The notes under the pieces: model-generated
What the model saw: only the letters and a program-made list of their open reading frames with translations
The model's database searches: none
What the model was told of the DNA's origin: nothing
In this document: one piece after another, positions 1-8,970 of the stretch
Layout: the number at the start of each line of letters is the position of its first letter
Position numbering within the stretch: position 1 is the stretch's first letter
Made by a program: the position numbers and the translations under genes
NCBI RefSeq assembly: GCF_001017575.1
Contig: NZ_CP011372.1
Coordinates: 1,178,001-1,242,000, forward strand
From: Campylobacter lari
GTDB lineage: Bacteria; Campylobacterota; Campylobacteria; Campylobacterales; Campylobacteraceae
Direction of reading: 5' to 3'
DNA length: 64,000 nt

Positions 1-647
1 AACAAAGCTGACCTAGCTCCCACTACTAAAAGAGCTTTTGAATTTGCTAAATCTTGCAAACATTCTTGCTTTTTTTTCTTAGTAATTTTAGAATGCCACA
101 AGAAAAAATGCTCGTCAAAATACACTTTTAATCTTTTTTGCATTTGTGGAGTTAGAGCGATTTCTGGCATTAAAAGTAAAACTTGCTTTCCTTGCTCTAA
201 ATATTCTTTTATCAAGCTAATATAAATTTCAGTTTTACCACTTCCTGTATCACCAAATAGCAAACTAGTTTGTTTGGTTTTTATAAATTCCAAAGCCTCT
301 TGCTGATTTTTACTTAAACTAGGTGTTTTTTCTATATGAATTTTTTCATTTTTATACTCTTTAATACTTTCAAACATACCCAAAACAAAAGCTATTTTAC
401 TAGCATAATAATAAGCAATAAATTGAGCAAGTTCATATTGGTATTGTGTTAGTTTAAAACCTGTTTTTTCTTTTATAGCTTGAGTTTTAAAATCAGGCTT
501 TGAGCATTTTTGCAAAATTATAGCTTTGAGATTTTTTTTTCTTGCAAGATCAACTACTACCTCATCTAAAATTTCAAATTCTTCCTCACTTTCATAAGTT
601 AAGGTATCTAAATAATATCCTTTAATAGCAAGTTGATAAAAATTCAA
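1..647 (-). CDS. priA: Primosomal protein N' (PriA helicase), N-terminal part, cut by the window edge
   Basis: About 215 residues are visible and the gene runs off the left edge. PriA is a 3'-5' DNA helicase that restarts stalled replication forks. The frame reads NFYQLAIKGYYLDTL at the start and later carries a Walker A motif, FGDTGSGKT, then MPEIALTPQM and VGARSALF, which are typical of PriA. The likely start is a TTG at 645-647 that overlaps the TGA of the upstream pseudopilin gene, so the two are probably translationally coupled. It is the last visible gene of a four-gene minus-strand operon starting near 1574. The TTG start is inferred; the family call is firm. Confidence 0.9.
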   Translation of the reverse strand, partial: MNFYQLAIKGYYLDTLTYESEEEFEILDEVVVDLARKKNLKAIILQKCSKPDFKTQAIKEKTGFKLTQYQYELAQFIAYYYASKIAFVLGMFESIKEYKNEKIHIEKTPSLSKNQQEALEFIKTKQTSLLFGDTGSGKTEIYISLIKEYLEQGKQVLLLMPEIALTPQMQKRLKVYFDEHFFLWHSKITKKKKQECLQDLANSKALLVVGARSAL

Positions 648-1114
648 AACCCATAATCCTTACAATTTAAACTCACACATTCTAAAAAAACTTTTTCACT
701 ATTATAAGAAAAATCTATGTAATTTTTAGAATTTATAAAAAATCTATATTGAGTATTTGCTATTTTCATCCACGATTTTTTAGATGAAATGATTGGTTTT
801 TCTAAAACGCTGTAAGTACATTGTTTTGTATTTTTATGATTTTGAGAACTAGAACATACAAATAATTTTTGGTTTTCACTATTTATTAAAGCTTCATCTA
901 AAATTACTGGAAAATCCTTACTTTCTTTAAATAAAAACTGATTTCTAAGTAAAGACAAAGAAGCATTGATAAGCTCTACCTCACTTTTTATCTGAATGAG
1001 TTTAGCATCGTTTTTTCCAAAAGAAAAATACGGATAAGCAATTACACTAAGAATAGCAATAATCATCATACAAAAAACAAGCTCTATCAAAGCAAAAGCT
1101 TTTTTTGTTTGCAT
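644..1114 (-). CDS. Type IV prepilin-like (pseudopilin) protein
   Basis: A 156-residue protein with a short basic leader (MQTKK), then AFALIE and a hydrophobic helix of about 20 residues. This is the prepilin peptidase motif: cleavage before a Phe/Ala-Leu-Ile-Glu segment, with Glu at +5. The rest is soluble and has four Cys residues in the C-terminal half that could form disulfides. Such proteins build short pseudopili for DNA uptake or type II secretion. In C. jejuni a similar gene also sits next to priA (recalled synteny). It starts one base after the stop of the ZapA-like gene. A role in competence is inference. Confidence 0.75.
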   Translation of the reverse strand: MQTKKAFALIELVFCMMIIAILSVIAYPYFSFGKNDAKLIQIKSEVELINASLSLLRNQFLFKESKDFPVILDEALINSENQKLFVCSSSQNHKNTKQCTYSVLEKPIISSKKSWMKIANTQYRFFINSKNYIDFSYNSEKVFLECVSLNCKDYGF

Positions 1115-1354
1115 TTATTTTATTTCTTCATCGATAGTATTGATAAGTTTATTGAGTTCTTTTTTTAAGATATAGTTTTCGTAGCTAAGTTTTACAAAAG
1201 CATTAATGAAATTTGCAAGCTCTATCTTGCCTGTGCCTCCAGAAATTAAAGCAATTTCATCTTCAAGATGATTTGCAAATTCATTACTGCATGTTACAAC
1301 AAAGTCTTTTGCATAGACATTAATTGTAACTTTTCTTTGGTTATTGTTTGCCAA
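1115..1354 (-). CDS. Small ZapA-like protein
   Basis: This 79-residue protein begins RKVTINVYAKDFVVTCSNEF, which resembles the beta-hairpin start of ZapA proteins (V-x-I-x-I-x-G-x-x-Y-x-I-x-C), followed by a helix and a C-terminal coiled coil (YENYILKKELNKLINTIDEE). ZapA binds FtsZ filaments and promotes Z-ring bundling. The gene overlaps the upstream coiled-coil gene by 14 bases. The match is by pattern only; the usual Gly of ZapA is replaced by Ala here. An alternative is a generic small coiled-coil protein. Confidence 0.5.
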   Translation of the reverse strand: MANNNQRKVTINVYAKDFVVTCSNEFANHLEDEIALISGGTGKIELANFINAFVKLSYENYILKKELNKLINTIDEEIK

Positions 1355-1574
1355 GAACTGCCTCTATTTTTTTGATCACATCTTCGCTTTCAATATTTTT
1401 ATTTTTAAGCTCTTCTTCTAAGCGTGCAATTTGATTGTTTTTAGCTTCATTTTGTGCTTTTACACTTACTAATTCATTTCTTAAATTTTCATTGATTTCA
1501 CATACTTCATTATATTTAGCCAAAAGCTCATTTACTTTATCTGTCATTGTGTTGATTATTCTTTCATCATACAT
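1341..1574 (-). CDS. Small coiled-coil protein, possibly ZapB-like
   Basis: A 77-residue, highly charged, almost entirely helical protein. Heptad-like spacing (KVNELLAKYNEVCEINENLR, then NNQIARLEEELKNKN) predicts a parallel coiled coil. It has no signal peptide or membrane segment. It is the first gene of the minus-strand operon that continues with the ZapA-like gene, the pseudopilin and priA. Size, coiled-coil nature and a ZapA-like neighbour suggest a ZapB-type division factor, but sequence alone does not prove it. Confidence 0.55.
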   Translation of the reverse strand: MYDERIINTMTDKVNELLAKYNEVCEINENLRNELVSVKAQNEAKNNQIARLEEELKNKNIESEDVIKKIEAVLGKQ

Positions 1575-1695
1575 ATTTTCTTGCCTTTATTGATTTTATA
1601 TTTAGAGTATTTTAAACACATAATTGTAACAAAAAAAAATTTAATTTTGCATAGCTTTTTGTTTTAAAATTTAAATTTTTACAAAAAATTTTGTG

Positions 1696-1701
1696 TAAAA
1701 T
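1696..1701 (+). promoter_or_regulatory. Probable -10 box of uvrB
   Basis: TAAAAT lies 28 bases upstream of the uvrB ATG in a very AT-rich stretch, with AGGAAAA as ribosome binding site. There is no clear -35 box, as is common for Campylobacter sigma-70 promoters. Confidence 0.5.
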
Positions 1702-1728
1702 TAGCAAAAATACAAGTTAGGAAAATTT

Positions 1729-3702
1729 ATGTTTGAACTTACTAGTGATTTTAAGCCAAGTCCTGATCAAAAACAAGCCATTGATGGTATAGTAAAAAGC
1801 ATTAAAGCAGGTAATAAATACCAAACCTTGCTAGGTGTTACAGGCAGTGGAAAAACTTTCACTATGGCAAATATCATTAAAAACTTAAACATGCCCACTC
1901 TTATCATGAGTCACAATAAAAGCTTATGCGCGCAACTTTATAGTGAATTTAAAGGCTTTTTTGCAAATAATCATGTGGAGTATTTTATAAGCTATTATGA
2001 TTATTATCAGCCAGAAGCTTATATACCAAGAACGGATGTGTTTATAGAAAAAGATAGTTCCACTAATGAAGATTTAGAAAGATTAAGACTAAGTGCAAGT
2101 GCTTCGCTTTTAAGTTATGATGATGTTATTTGTATAGCTAGTGTTTCGGCAAATTATGGTTTAGGAAATCCAAGTGAGTATGTAGGTATGGTTTTAATTT
2201 TAGAACTAAATATGCAAATTTCACAAAAAGAACTTTTAAAAAAACTTGTAGATATGGGTTATAAACGCAATGATAATTTCTTTGATAGAGCTGATTTTAG
2301 AGTAAATGGAGATATAGTAGATATATATCCAGCTTATTATGAGGATGAAGCTATTAGACTTGAGTTTTTTGGCGATGAGCTTGAGGCGATGTATCATTAT
2401 AATGTCTTAGAAAATAAAAAAGGTAAAGATTTAAAAAAATTTATACTTTACCCAACCAGTCAATTTAGTGTAGGTGAGGCTAGGCTTAAAGAGGCTATAA
2501 AAGGCATAAAAGCTGAATTAAACGAACGCCTTGCTTATTTTGAAAATGAAAATAAACTCGTAGAAGCACAAAGGCTAAAACAAAGAGTAGAATTTGACCT
2601 TGAAATGCTTCAAAGCACTGGCATGTGTAAAGGAGTTGAAAATTACGCTTTGCATTTAACAGGACTTAAAAGCGGTGATACACCTTATACTCTTTTTGAT
2701 TATTTTGCCATTAAAAACCAAGACTTTTTAGTCATTGTAGATGAATCCCATGTATCTTTACCACAATTTCGTGGGATGTTTGCAGGGGATAGAAGTAGAA
2801 AGCAAACTTTGGTTGATTATGGTTTTCGCTTGCCAAGCGCCTTAGATAATAGACCTTTGATGTTTGATGAATTTATTAATAAAAATTGTAAATTTTTATT
2901 TGTTTCAGCTACACCTGCGCCTTTAGAACTAGAATTAAGCAAAGAAAATATTTTTTATCAAATCATGCGTCCAACAGGGCTTTTAGATCCTAAAATAGAA
3001 ATCAAAGATAGTGAAAATCAAGTAGAAATTTTATACGATGAAGCTAAAAAAGTTATAGAACGCAATGAAAGAGTTTTAATAACCGTTTTAACTAAAAAAA
3101 TGGCTGAAGAGCTTAGTAAATACTACTTAGAACTTGGCTTAAAAGTAAAATACATGCATTCAGAAATTGACGCAATAGAGCGTAATGAAATCATCCGTGG
3201 TTTAAGAAGTGGTGCTTTTGATATTTTAATCGGAATTAATCTTTTAAGAGAAGGACTTGACTTGCCTGAAGTTTCTCTTATAGCCATTATGGATGCAGAT
3301 AAAGAAGGCTTTTTAAGAAGCACCACTGCACTCATTCAAACGATGGGACGTGCTGCTAGAAATGTCAATGGAAAAGTTTTACTTTTTGCCAAAAAAATCA
3401 CAAAATCTATGCAAGAAGCTATCGATACTACCAATGAAAGAAGGACTTTACAAGAAGCTTATAATAAAAAACACAACATCACACCAACATCAGCAAAAAG
3501 AAACATAGAAGAAAGTTTAAAACATGAACTTGAGCAAGGAGAAATTTATCGCAAAGGCAAAGAACTTGAAAAAATGCCTGCAAAAGAACGTGCTAAAATA
3601 GTAAAAGAATTAAGAAAACAAATGTTAGAAGCAGCTAAAAATCTTGAATTTGAAAAAGCGGCAATGCTTAGAGATGAGATTAATAAATTAAGAACTTTAT
3701 AA
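1729..3702 (+). CDS. uvrB: UvrABC excinuclease subunit B
   Basis: This 657-residue cytoplasmic protein is the damage-verification subunit of nucleotide excision repair. It loads with UvrA and then recruits UvrC. Walker A GVTGSGKT is at about residues 36-43. The beta-hairpin motif [12 protein letters not shown] lies near residue 95. DESH is the Walker B, and the helicase motif QTMGRAARN and the C-terminal UVR domain (about 622-655) are present. Length matches the family. It is transcribed alone from its own promoter and ends in a hairpin shared with efp on the other strand. Confidence 0.97.
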   Translation: MFELTSDFKPSPDQKQAIDGIVKSIKAGNKYQTLLGVTGSGKTFTMANIIKNLNMPTLIMSHNKSLCAQLYSEFKGFFANNHVEYFISYYDYYQPEAYIPRTDVFIEKDSSTNEDLERLRLSASASLLSYDDVICIASVSANYGLGNPSEYVGMVLILELNMQISQKELLKKLVDMGYKRNDNFFDRADFRVNGDIVDIYPAYYEDEAIRLEFFGDELEAMYHYNVLENKKGKDLKKFILYPTSQFSVGEARLKEAIKGIKAELNERLAYFENENKLVEAQRLKQRVEFDLEMLQSTGMCKGVENYALHLTGLKSGDTPYTLFDYFAIKNQDFLVIVDESHVSLPQFRGMFAGDRSRKQTLVDYGFRLPSALDNRPLMFDEFINKNCKFLFVSATPAPLELELSKENIFYQIMRPTGLLDPKIEIKDSENQVEILYDEAKKVIERNERVLITVLTKKMAEELSKYYLELGLKVKYMHSEIDAIERNEIIRGLRSGAFDILIGINLLREGLDLPEVSLIAIMDADKEGFLRSTTALIQTMGRAARNVNGKVLLFAKKITKSMQEAIDTTNERRTLQEAYNKKHNITPTSAKRNIEESLKHELEQGEIYRKGKELEKMPAKERAKIVKELRKQMLEAAKNLEFEKAAMLRDEINKLRTL

Positions 3703-3719
3703 TCCCTTAATAAGGGATT
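3701..3719. terminator. Bidirectional hairpin between uvrB and efp
   Basis: AATCCCT-TAATA-AGGGATT forms a 7-bp stem with a 5-base loop between the two convergent stop codons. It is compact, lies on the stop codons and has only weak T-runs on each side. Confidence 0.6.
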
Positions 3720-4287
3720 ATTTATTTGCTCTTTCTATATATTCTCCACGCACAGTATCAACACGGATTACTTCCCCTTCTAACACATGGAAAGGAATTT
3801 GTACTACTGCACCTGTTTCTAAAGTAGCTGGTTTTTTGTTTGAACCTTGAGTGTCACCTTTGAAATTTGGTGCTGTTTCGATAATTTTAAGCTCCATTAC
3901 TTGAGGTACTTCCACACCGATTGCTTTTCCATTGTGAAATAAAACATCCACCATGGTTCCATCAAGCATCCATTTTTTAGCTTCACCCACATCTTCATCA
4001 CTAATTGCAACTTGCTCATAAGTTTGAGTATCCATAAATTGACAATTTTCACCATCATCATATAGATATTGCATTTGTTTTTCTTCTAAATTTGGAGATT
4101 CGCATTTATCTCCTGCATGGAAAGTTTTTTCTAAAACCTTACCATCGATAAAAGATTTAATTTTAATACGTACAAAAGCAGGACCTTTTCCTGGTTTTAC
4201 GTGTTGATATTCTACGATTTTAAAAGGAATACCATCAATTTCTATTTTTAAACCTTTTTTTAAATCTCCCATTCCATAAGAAGCCAT
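3718..4287 (-). CDS. efp: Elongation factor P
   Basis: A 189-residue translation factor that binds between the P and E sites and relieves ribosome stalling at polyproline. The KOW-like N-terminal domain carries the loop VKPGKGPAF with Lys34 at the tip, the residue that is post-translationally modified in many bacteria. Two OB domains follow, ending [12 protein letters not shown]. It is a single gene, convergent with uvrB, with an AAGGAAAA site before the ATG. No modification enzyme gene is in the window. Confidence 0.97.
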   Translation of the reverse strand: MASYGMGDLKKGLKIEIDGIPFKIVEYQHVKPGKGPAFVRIKIKSFIDGKVLEKTFHAGDKCESPNLEEKQMQYLYDDGENCQFMDTQTYEQVAISDEDVGEAKKWMLDGTMVDVLFHNGKAIGVEVPQVMELKIIETAPNFKGDTQGSNKKPATLETGAVVQIPFHVLEGEVIRVDTVRGEYIERANK

Positions 4288-4347
4288 ATATTTTCCTTAA
4301 TTTTAAAATTAAAAAATAATTGTAACAATTAAGGCTTATAAAAAGCC

Positions 4348-5928
4348 TTAAATTTCTGCATATTCTGCAAAAATACAAGCATCAACTGCTCTTAATTCTT
4401 CAAGCAAAGCTTTTGAAATTTTTGCATCAAGCAAAATCACAGCTAAAGCTTTTCCAAAGCCATTTCTACCAAGTCTAAAATCAGCTATATTGACATTATT
4501 TTTAGCTAAAATTCCACTAACATTAGCAATAACTCCTGGTATATCATTATTGTTTAAAATTATCATTTTCCCTTTTGGTTTAAAATCTACATCAAAGCCA
4601 TTTAACTCTACTATCCTTTGTTCATTTTCACCAAAAATAGTTCCTGAAATAGAAAGGTTAGAATTATCTGTGATTACTTTTATAGTGATTTTATTGCTAT
4701 AACCACTACTTGGCAAAATACAAGAAGAAAGTTCTACGCCCTTATCTTTAGCTACAAAATGTGCGTTAATATAATTAATATTTTCACCTAAAATACCTCT
4801 TAAAACACTCACTGTTGCAAAAGTTAGTAAAGACTCATTATACTCGCTAATTTGTCCTTCACTTTCAAGTTTAATAGCCTTAATAGGAGTTTTATCAAGC
4901 TGAGCAGCCAAAAAGCCCATTTTAGAAATAAGCTCAATATAAGGTGCTACAAAACTTGGCAAATCTTCAGTTTTAATTGGTAAATTTAAAGCATTAGGAT
5001 AAGAAATTCCTCTTGCAGCATTTAAAGCTTGCTCGCATGCTTGGATAGCTATATTTTCTTGACTTTCTAAAGTATTTGCACCAAGATGAGAAGTAACAGA
5101 AACATTTTCAAAGTCTAAAAATGGATGATTGGTTGCAGGTTCTTTATTAAATACATCAATACCAAGCCAAGCTATTTTACCACTTTTTAACCCCTCACAC
5201 AAAGCATCTTCATTATAAAGACCACCTCTGGCACAATTTATCAATCTTACGCCATCTTTCATTTTAGAAATTTCTTCAAAAGAAATCATATCTGTTGTTT
5301 CTTTTGTTTTTGGTGTATGTATGGTAATAAAATCACTTTGAGTTAAAATTGTATCTAAAGAATTCACACATTCAATACCCAAATCAGTCATTTTAGAAGC
5401 TACCACATAAGGATCATAAGCTATAACTTTCATACCAAAAGCTTTTGCGCGTACAGCTACTCTTGAACCTATATTACCAAAACCTATAACCCCTAAAGTT
5501 TTGTTCATAAGTTCAACACCATACCACTTTTCTCTTTCCCATCTTCTTTGTATTTTTAAAAAATTATGAGCATTGACAAAAGATCTTGCAGAGCATAATA
5601 GATGATTCATAGTAAGTTCAACTGCTGCTATAGTATTAGCCGTTGGTACATTCATTACTATAATGCCTTTTTTAGAGCATTCATCTATATCAACATTATC
5701 AACCCCAACACCTGCTCTAACTAAAGCTTTTAAATTAGAACATGCATTGATAAATTTCAAATCCACATCTGTTGAACTTCTAGTAATAGCTACATCCACA
5801 TCACTTAATTTTGTTAAAAGCTCATCTTTAGGTAAATGCGCTGCTTCAATAAGTTCTACATCATCAGCTTTTCTTAAAAGTTCCACACCTTTGTCTAATA
5901 TTGCATCACATACAATAATTTTTTTCAT
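4348..5928 (-). CDS. serA: D-3-phosphoglycerate dehydrogenase
   Basis: This 526-residue enzyme oxidises 3-phosphoglycerate to 3-phosphohydroxypyruvate, the first step of serine synthesis. The NAD-binding motif GFGNIGSRVAVRAKAFGM follows a substrate domain with VRAGVGVDN. An intervening domain and a C-terminal ACT domain (about residues 455-526) suggest feedback control by serine, as in long-form SerA. A TTG two codons upstream is too close to the GGAGG site; the ATG at 5926-5928 has 7-base spacing and was chosen. That ATG overlaps the stop of the upstream membrane protein gene (ATGA), so translation is probably coupled. Confidence 0.96.
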   Translation of the reverse strand: MKKIIVCDAILDKGVELLRKADDVELIEAAHLPKDELLTKLSDVDVAITRSSTDVDLKFINACSNLKALVRAGVGVDNVDIDECSKKGIIVMNVPTANTIAAVELTMNHLLCSARSFVNAHNFLKIQRRWEREKWYGVELMNKTLGVIGFGNIGSRVAVRAKAFGMKVIAYDPYVVASKMTDLGIECVNSLDTILTQSDFITIHTPKTKETTDMISFEEISKMKDGVRLINCARGGLYNEDALCEGLKSGKIAWLGIDVFNKEPATNHPFLDFENVSVTSHLGANTLESQENIAIQACEQALNAARGISYPNALNLPIKTEDLPSFVAPYIELISKMGFLAAQLDKTPIKAIKLESEGQISEYNESLLTFATVSVLRGILGENINYINAHFVAKDKGVELSSCILPSSGYSNKITIKVITDNSNLSISGTIFGENEQRIVELNGFDVDFKPKGKMIILNNNDIPGVIANVSGILAKNNVNIADFRLGRNGFGKALAVILLDAKISKALLEELRAVDACIFAEYAEI

Positions 5929-6404
5929 AACCAAACCTCCTTTAATTTTGCATTTATGTTGTAAATTTTTAATTTGTCGATCAGTGCGTTTAAAACTTTT
6001 TCATTATTTGTATCTAAATAAATTGCCACTTCATCTTTGCTTTGTGTTAAAGTGTATTTGATAAAAAAAGAATGCAATGTTTGCTTTAAACAAAACATAG
6101 AATAAACATCATTTTTATTTACATCAAGCATATAAAATTTTTGTTTTGGTTTTACTACAGAATCATCCATATTAAAACTCATATAAAATTCATTCGCTGC
6201 TGGAGAAAAATCATTAATTTTAAGATTTGAAAGCTTATCTTGCCAAGTTTGCGGCAATTCTTTTTTTATCTCATCAAAAGAATATTTAATATTTTGTGAG
6301 ACAGGTAAATTTCCAACATTTACATATCTCACCATAAAAACAAAAGCAACAATCAAAGCTAGGCTTAAAAAGCCTAAAATACCATAAAGGGTATATTTTT
6401 TCAT
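5925..6404 (-). CDS. Conserved membrane-anchored protein of unknown function
   Basis: A 159-residue protein with one N-terminal hydrophobic helix (about residues 7-27, GILGFLSLALIVAFVFMV) after a Lys-rich start. It is probably anchored in the inner membrane with the remaining 130 residues in the periplasm. The soluble part has no catalytic motif I recognise. It sits between rpsA and serA, as does a homologue in C. jejuni (recalled synteny), and its TGA overlaps the serA ATG. Function is unknown. Confidence 0.8.
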   Translation of the reverse strand: MKKYTLYGILGFLSLALIVAFVFMVRYVNVGNLPVSQNIKYSFDEIKKELPQTWQDKLSNLKINDFSPAANEFYMSFNMDDSVVKPKQKFYMLDVNKNDVYSMFCLKQTLHSFFIKYTLTQSKDEVAIYLDTNNEKVLNALIDKLKIYNINAKLKEVWL

Positions 6405-6410
6405 TTGTTA

Positions 6411-8078
6411 TTAAGAAAGTTGATCTTTGATAATATCACCTAAAGTTACTTTATCATTATCATTGATTTCGTTTAACGCTTCTCTTTCTTTCATTCTTGC
6501 AAGACTTTTTACGCTTAAACGAATTCTATTTTTCTTTTCATCAATGAAAACAATTAAAGCTTCTATTGTATCGCCTACTTTTAAACTTGAAAAATCAATA
6601 TTACCTAAATCTTCTTTGTGAATTAGTGCATCAACACCCTCTTCAAGCTCTACAAAAACTCCAAAATCCTTAATATCTCTAATTTTTCCTGAGATAATAT
6701 CATTTACTTGGTGTTTTTGCGCATAAACTTGCACAGGACTTTTTTGCAATTCTTTAGTGCTTAAAGAAATTTTTTGATTTTCTTTATCTAATTTGATGAT
6801 TTTAACTTCTATAACATCACCAACTTTATACATATCTTTACATTTATCGTTTCTATTCCATGAAGCCTCTTCATTATGCAATAAACCTTCTAAGTTTGCA
6901 ATTTTTACAAAGGCTCCAAAATTAGTCACAGAAGTAACACTACCTTTTACCACATCACCTACTTTATGTGATTTTAAAAACTCATCAAAAGGTTTTGCTA
7001 ATAAATTTTTTAATGAAACTCTAAGTCTTCTTTCTTTAGCATTAATCTCAATCACTTCTACATCAAGCTCTTGGCCTTCGCTAATATAATCTTTTGGGTT
7101 TTTAGCATTTTTATCCCAAGAAATTTCACTTATATGTAAAAATCCTTCTATATCATTTCCCAAATCAACAAAAGCACCATATGGCTCTATATTTGAAACT
7201 GTAACCTTAATAGTGTCACCAACCTCTAAACCATCTTTAATTTCATCCCAAGGATCAGGCATAGCAAGTTTGATAGATAAAGAAAGATGTTTTTTATCTT
7301 TATCATATTTAATCACTTTTACAGGAACCTTATCACCCTCATTATATAATGAACTAGGATTTACTGGCCCTTTATAAGAAATTTCACTATAGTGAACCAA
7401 ACCATCAACACCGCCTACATCAACAAACATACCATAGGTAGTGATTTTTTTAACAATACCTTCTATAATTTCTTCTTGATTTAACACATTTGAGATAATC
7501 TCTTTGCGTTTTTTTCTTTCTTCATCTACTATTTTTTTTCTAGAAACTACTATGCTTTGAGCTTCTTTATCAATTTTGATGATTTTAACTTTGAAAGTTT
7601 TGTTGATGATGTTATTTGAATCTTTAAAGCTACTTTGTGATTTTGGCAAGAAAAATTCTACTCCATTTTCATCCACAGCCACAAAGCCACCTCTATTTTT
7701 ACCAATGATTTTTACATCAAACATACTTTCATCATCTTTATAATTATCGATAAATTCTTTAACTTTTTGCTTTCTTAAAGCTTTTTTATGAGAAAGTAAA
7801 GATCTGCCACCGCGAGAACCCACTATAGCAACTTCTAATGTATCGCCTTCTTTGAAGATAAATTCGCCTTTGTCGTTTTGAATTTCTTCTATTGCTAAAA
7901 TACCTTCTGATTTTTGCCCTACATTTACAAATACCTCATCGCCTTTAATCGCGACAATTATACCCTGTGTAGTTGCCTCCTCATCAGACTTGAAAGATTC
8001 CTCAAGCATTTGCTCAAAATCTTCTTCTATGATAATATCCTCTAGTCTGTTTTGAACTTTTTTGTTCACCTCGCTCAT
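6411..8078 (-). CDS. rpsA: 30S ribosomal protein S1
   Basis: This 555-residue protein is built of repeated S1 RNA-binding domains, seen as recurring segments such as GMFVDVGGVDGLVHYSEISY, GAFVDLGNDIEGFLHISEIS, GAFVKIANLEGLLHNEEASW and GVFVELEEGVDALIHKEDL. It binds mRNA and helps initiation on structured or weak-SD leaders. It is preceded by its own promoter (TATAAT on the minus strand at 8110-8115) and an AAAGGA site. The next gene downstream is the serA-linked membrane protein, only 6 bases away. Confidence 0.97.
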   Translation of the reverse strand: MSEVNKKVQNRLEDIIIEEDFEQMLEESFKSDEEATTQGIIVAIKGDEVFVNVGQKSEGILAIEEIQNDKGEFIFKEGDTLEVAIVGSRGGRSLLSHKKALRKQKVKEFIDNYKDDESMFDVKIIGKNRGGFVAVDENGVEFFLPKSQSSFKDSNNIINKTFKVKIIKIDKEAQSIVVSRKKIVDEERKKRKEIISNVLNQEEIIEGIVKKITTYGMFVDVGGVDGLVHYSEISYKGPVNPSSLYNEGDKVPVKVIKYDKDKKHLSLSIKLAMPDPWDEIKDGLEVGDTIKVTVSNIEPYGAFVDLGNDIEGFLHISEISWDKNAKNPKDYISEGQELDVEVIEINAKERRLRVSLKNLLAKPFDEFLKSHKVGDVVKGSVTSVTNFGAFVKIANLEGLLHNEEASWNRNDKCKDMYKVGDVIEVKIIKLDKENQKISLSTKELQKSPVQVYAQKHQVNDIISGKIRDIKDFGVFVELEEGVDALIHKEDLGNIDFSSLKVGDTIEALIVFIDEKKNRIRLSVKSLARMKEREALNEINDNDKVTLGDIIKDQLS

Positions 8079-8109
8079 CGTGGTCCTTTGTTTTAAATTT
8101 TAATTCTTG

Positions 8110-8115
8110 ATTATA
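8110..8115 (-). promoter_or_regulatory. Probable -10 box of rpsA
   Basis: A perfect TATAAT on the minus strand, 31 bases upstream of the rpsA ATG, in the 55-base gap after ispH. It suggests that rpsA can be transcribed separately from the aroA-ispH genes. Confidence 0.55.
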
Positions 8116-8133
8116 GTATTGTTTTCTTTAAAC

Positions 8134-8970
8134 TTAGTTAATTTTGGTGTATTCTTTGATTTTTTCCAAAACCAAATCAATCACCCAATCAGGTGTAGAA
8201 GCACCCGCGCTAATACCACATTTTTCTTTGCCACTAAACCATTCTTTTTGAATTTCTTTTTCATTTTCGATTAAATAGCTATTCTCACAGTAGTTTTTTG
8301 CTATCAAAAAAAGTTGCTTAGTATTAGCTGAATTTTTTCCTCCAACTATTATCATTACATCACTTTTTTTAGCAAGCTCATTGATTGCTTCTTGATTTTT
8401 AAAAGTCGCATCGCATATGGTATTAAAAACACGCACTTCCTTAACCCTAAGCATTAAAAAATTCACAATTTCCATAAATTTTTCTATCTTTTTTGTAGTT
8501 TGTGATACCACTGCAATTTTAGAAGGCAATTTAATATCAAGCAATTCTTTTTCATCAAGCACTACATAAGCCTTAGTACTTACATAACTTCTTACCCCTT
8601 TTACTTCAGGATGATTTTCATCTCCAAAAATCACAACTTCATAGCCTTCATTGCTCATTTGCTCACAAATTTTTTGAGGTTTAGTCACAAAAGGACAAGT
8701 TGCATCAAAAATTTCTATATCTTTTTGTTTTAATTTTTCTAAATCTTGCTTTGTGATACCATGAGTTCTAATGATAGCTTTTTTTTCTGTGCTTAATTCA
8801 TTAATATCATTTAATGTTTTAACATTATAATTTTTCCAAAGTCTTGTGATTTCTTCATTATTATGGATTAAAGGACCTATGGTAGCTGCATCTTTAATCT
8901 GTTCAGCCTTTTTAATAGCTCTTTTTACCCCAAAACAAAATCCATAGCTTTTTGCTAGTTCAATCTCCAA
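8134..8970 (-). CDS. ispH: 4-hydroxy-3-methylbut-2-enyl diphosphate reductase
   Basis: A 278-residue iron-sulfur enzyme that makes IPP and DMAPP in the last step of the MEP isoprenoid pathway. The three cluster-ligating cysteines are visible: Cys12 (YGFCFGVKRA), Cys92 (DATCPFV) and Cys186 (NTICDAT). The conserved Glu region (HPEVKG) and SAGASTPDW near the C terminus are present. It overlaps aroA by 16 bases. An intact T8 (A8 in the gene) tract at 8779-8786 makes it a useful control for the frameshifts seen after 45 kb. Confidence 0.96.
   Translation of the reverse strand: MEIELAKSYGFCFGVKRAIKKAEQIKDAATIGPLIHNNEEITRLWKNYNVKTLNDINELSTEKKAIIRTHGITKQDLEKLKQKDIEIFDATCPFVTKPQKICEQMSNEGYEVVIFGDENHPEVKGVRSYVSTKAYVVLDEKELLDIKLPSKIAVVSQTTKKIEKFMEIVNFLMLRVKEVRVFNTICDATFKNQEAINELAKKSDVMIIVGGKNSANTKQLFLIAKNYCENSYLIENEKEIQKEWFSGKEKCGISAGASTPDWVIDLVLEKIKEYTKIN

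Noticed and set aside
5663..6061. 132-codon plus-strand frame over serA and its neighbour
   Set aside because: It spans the junction of two well-supported minus-strand genes and has no ribosome site or recognisable motif.
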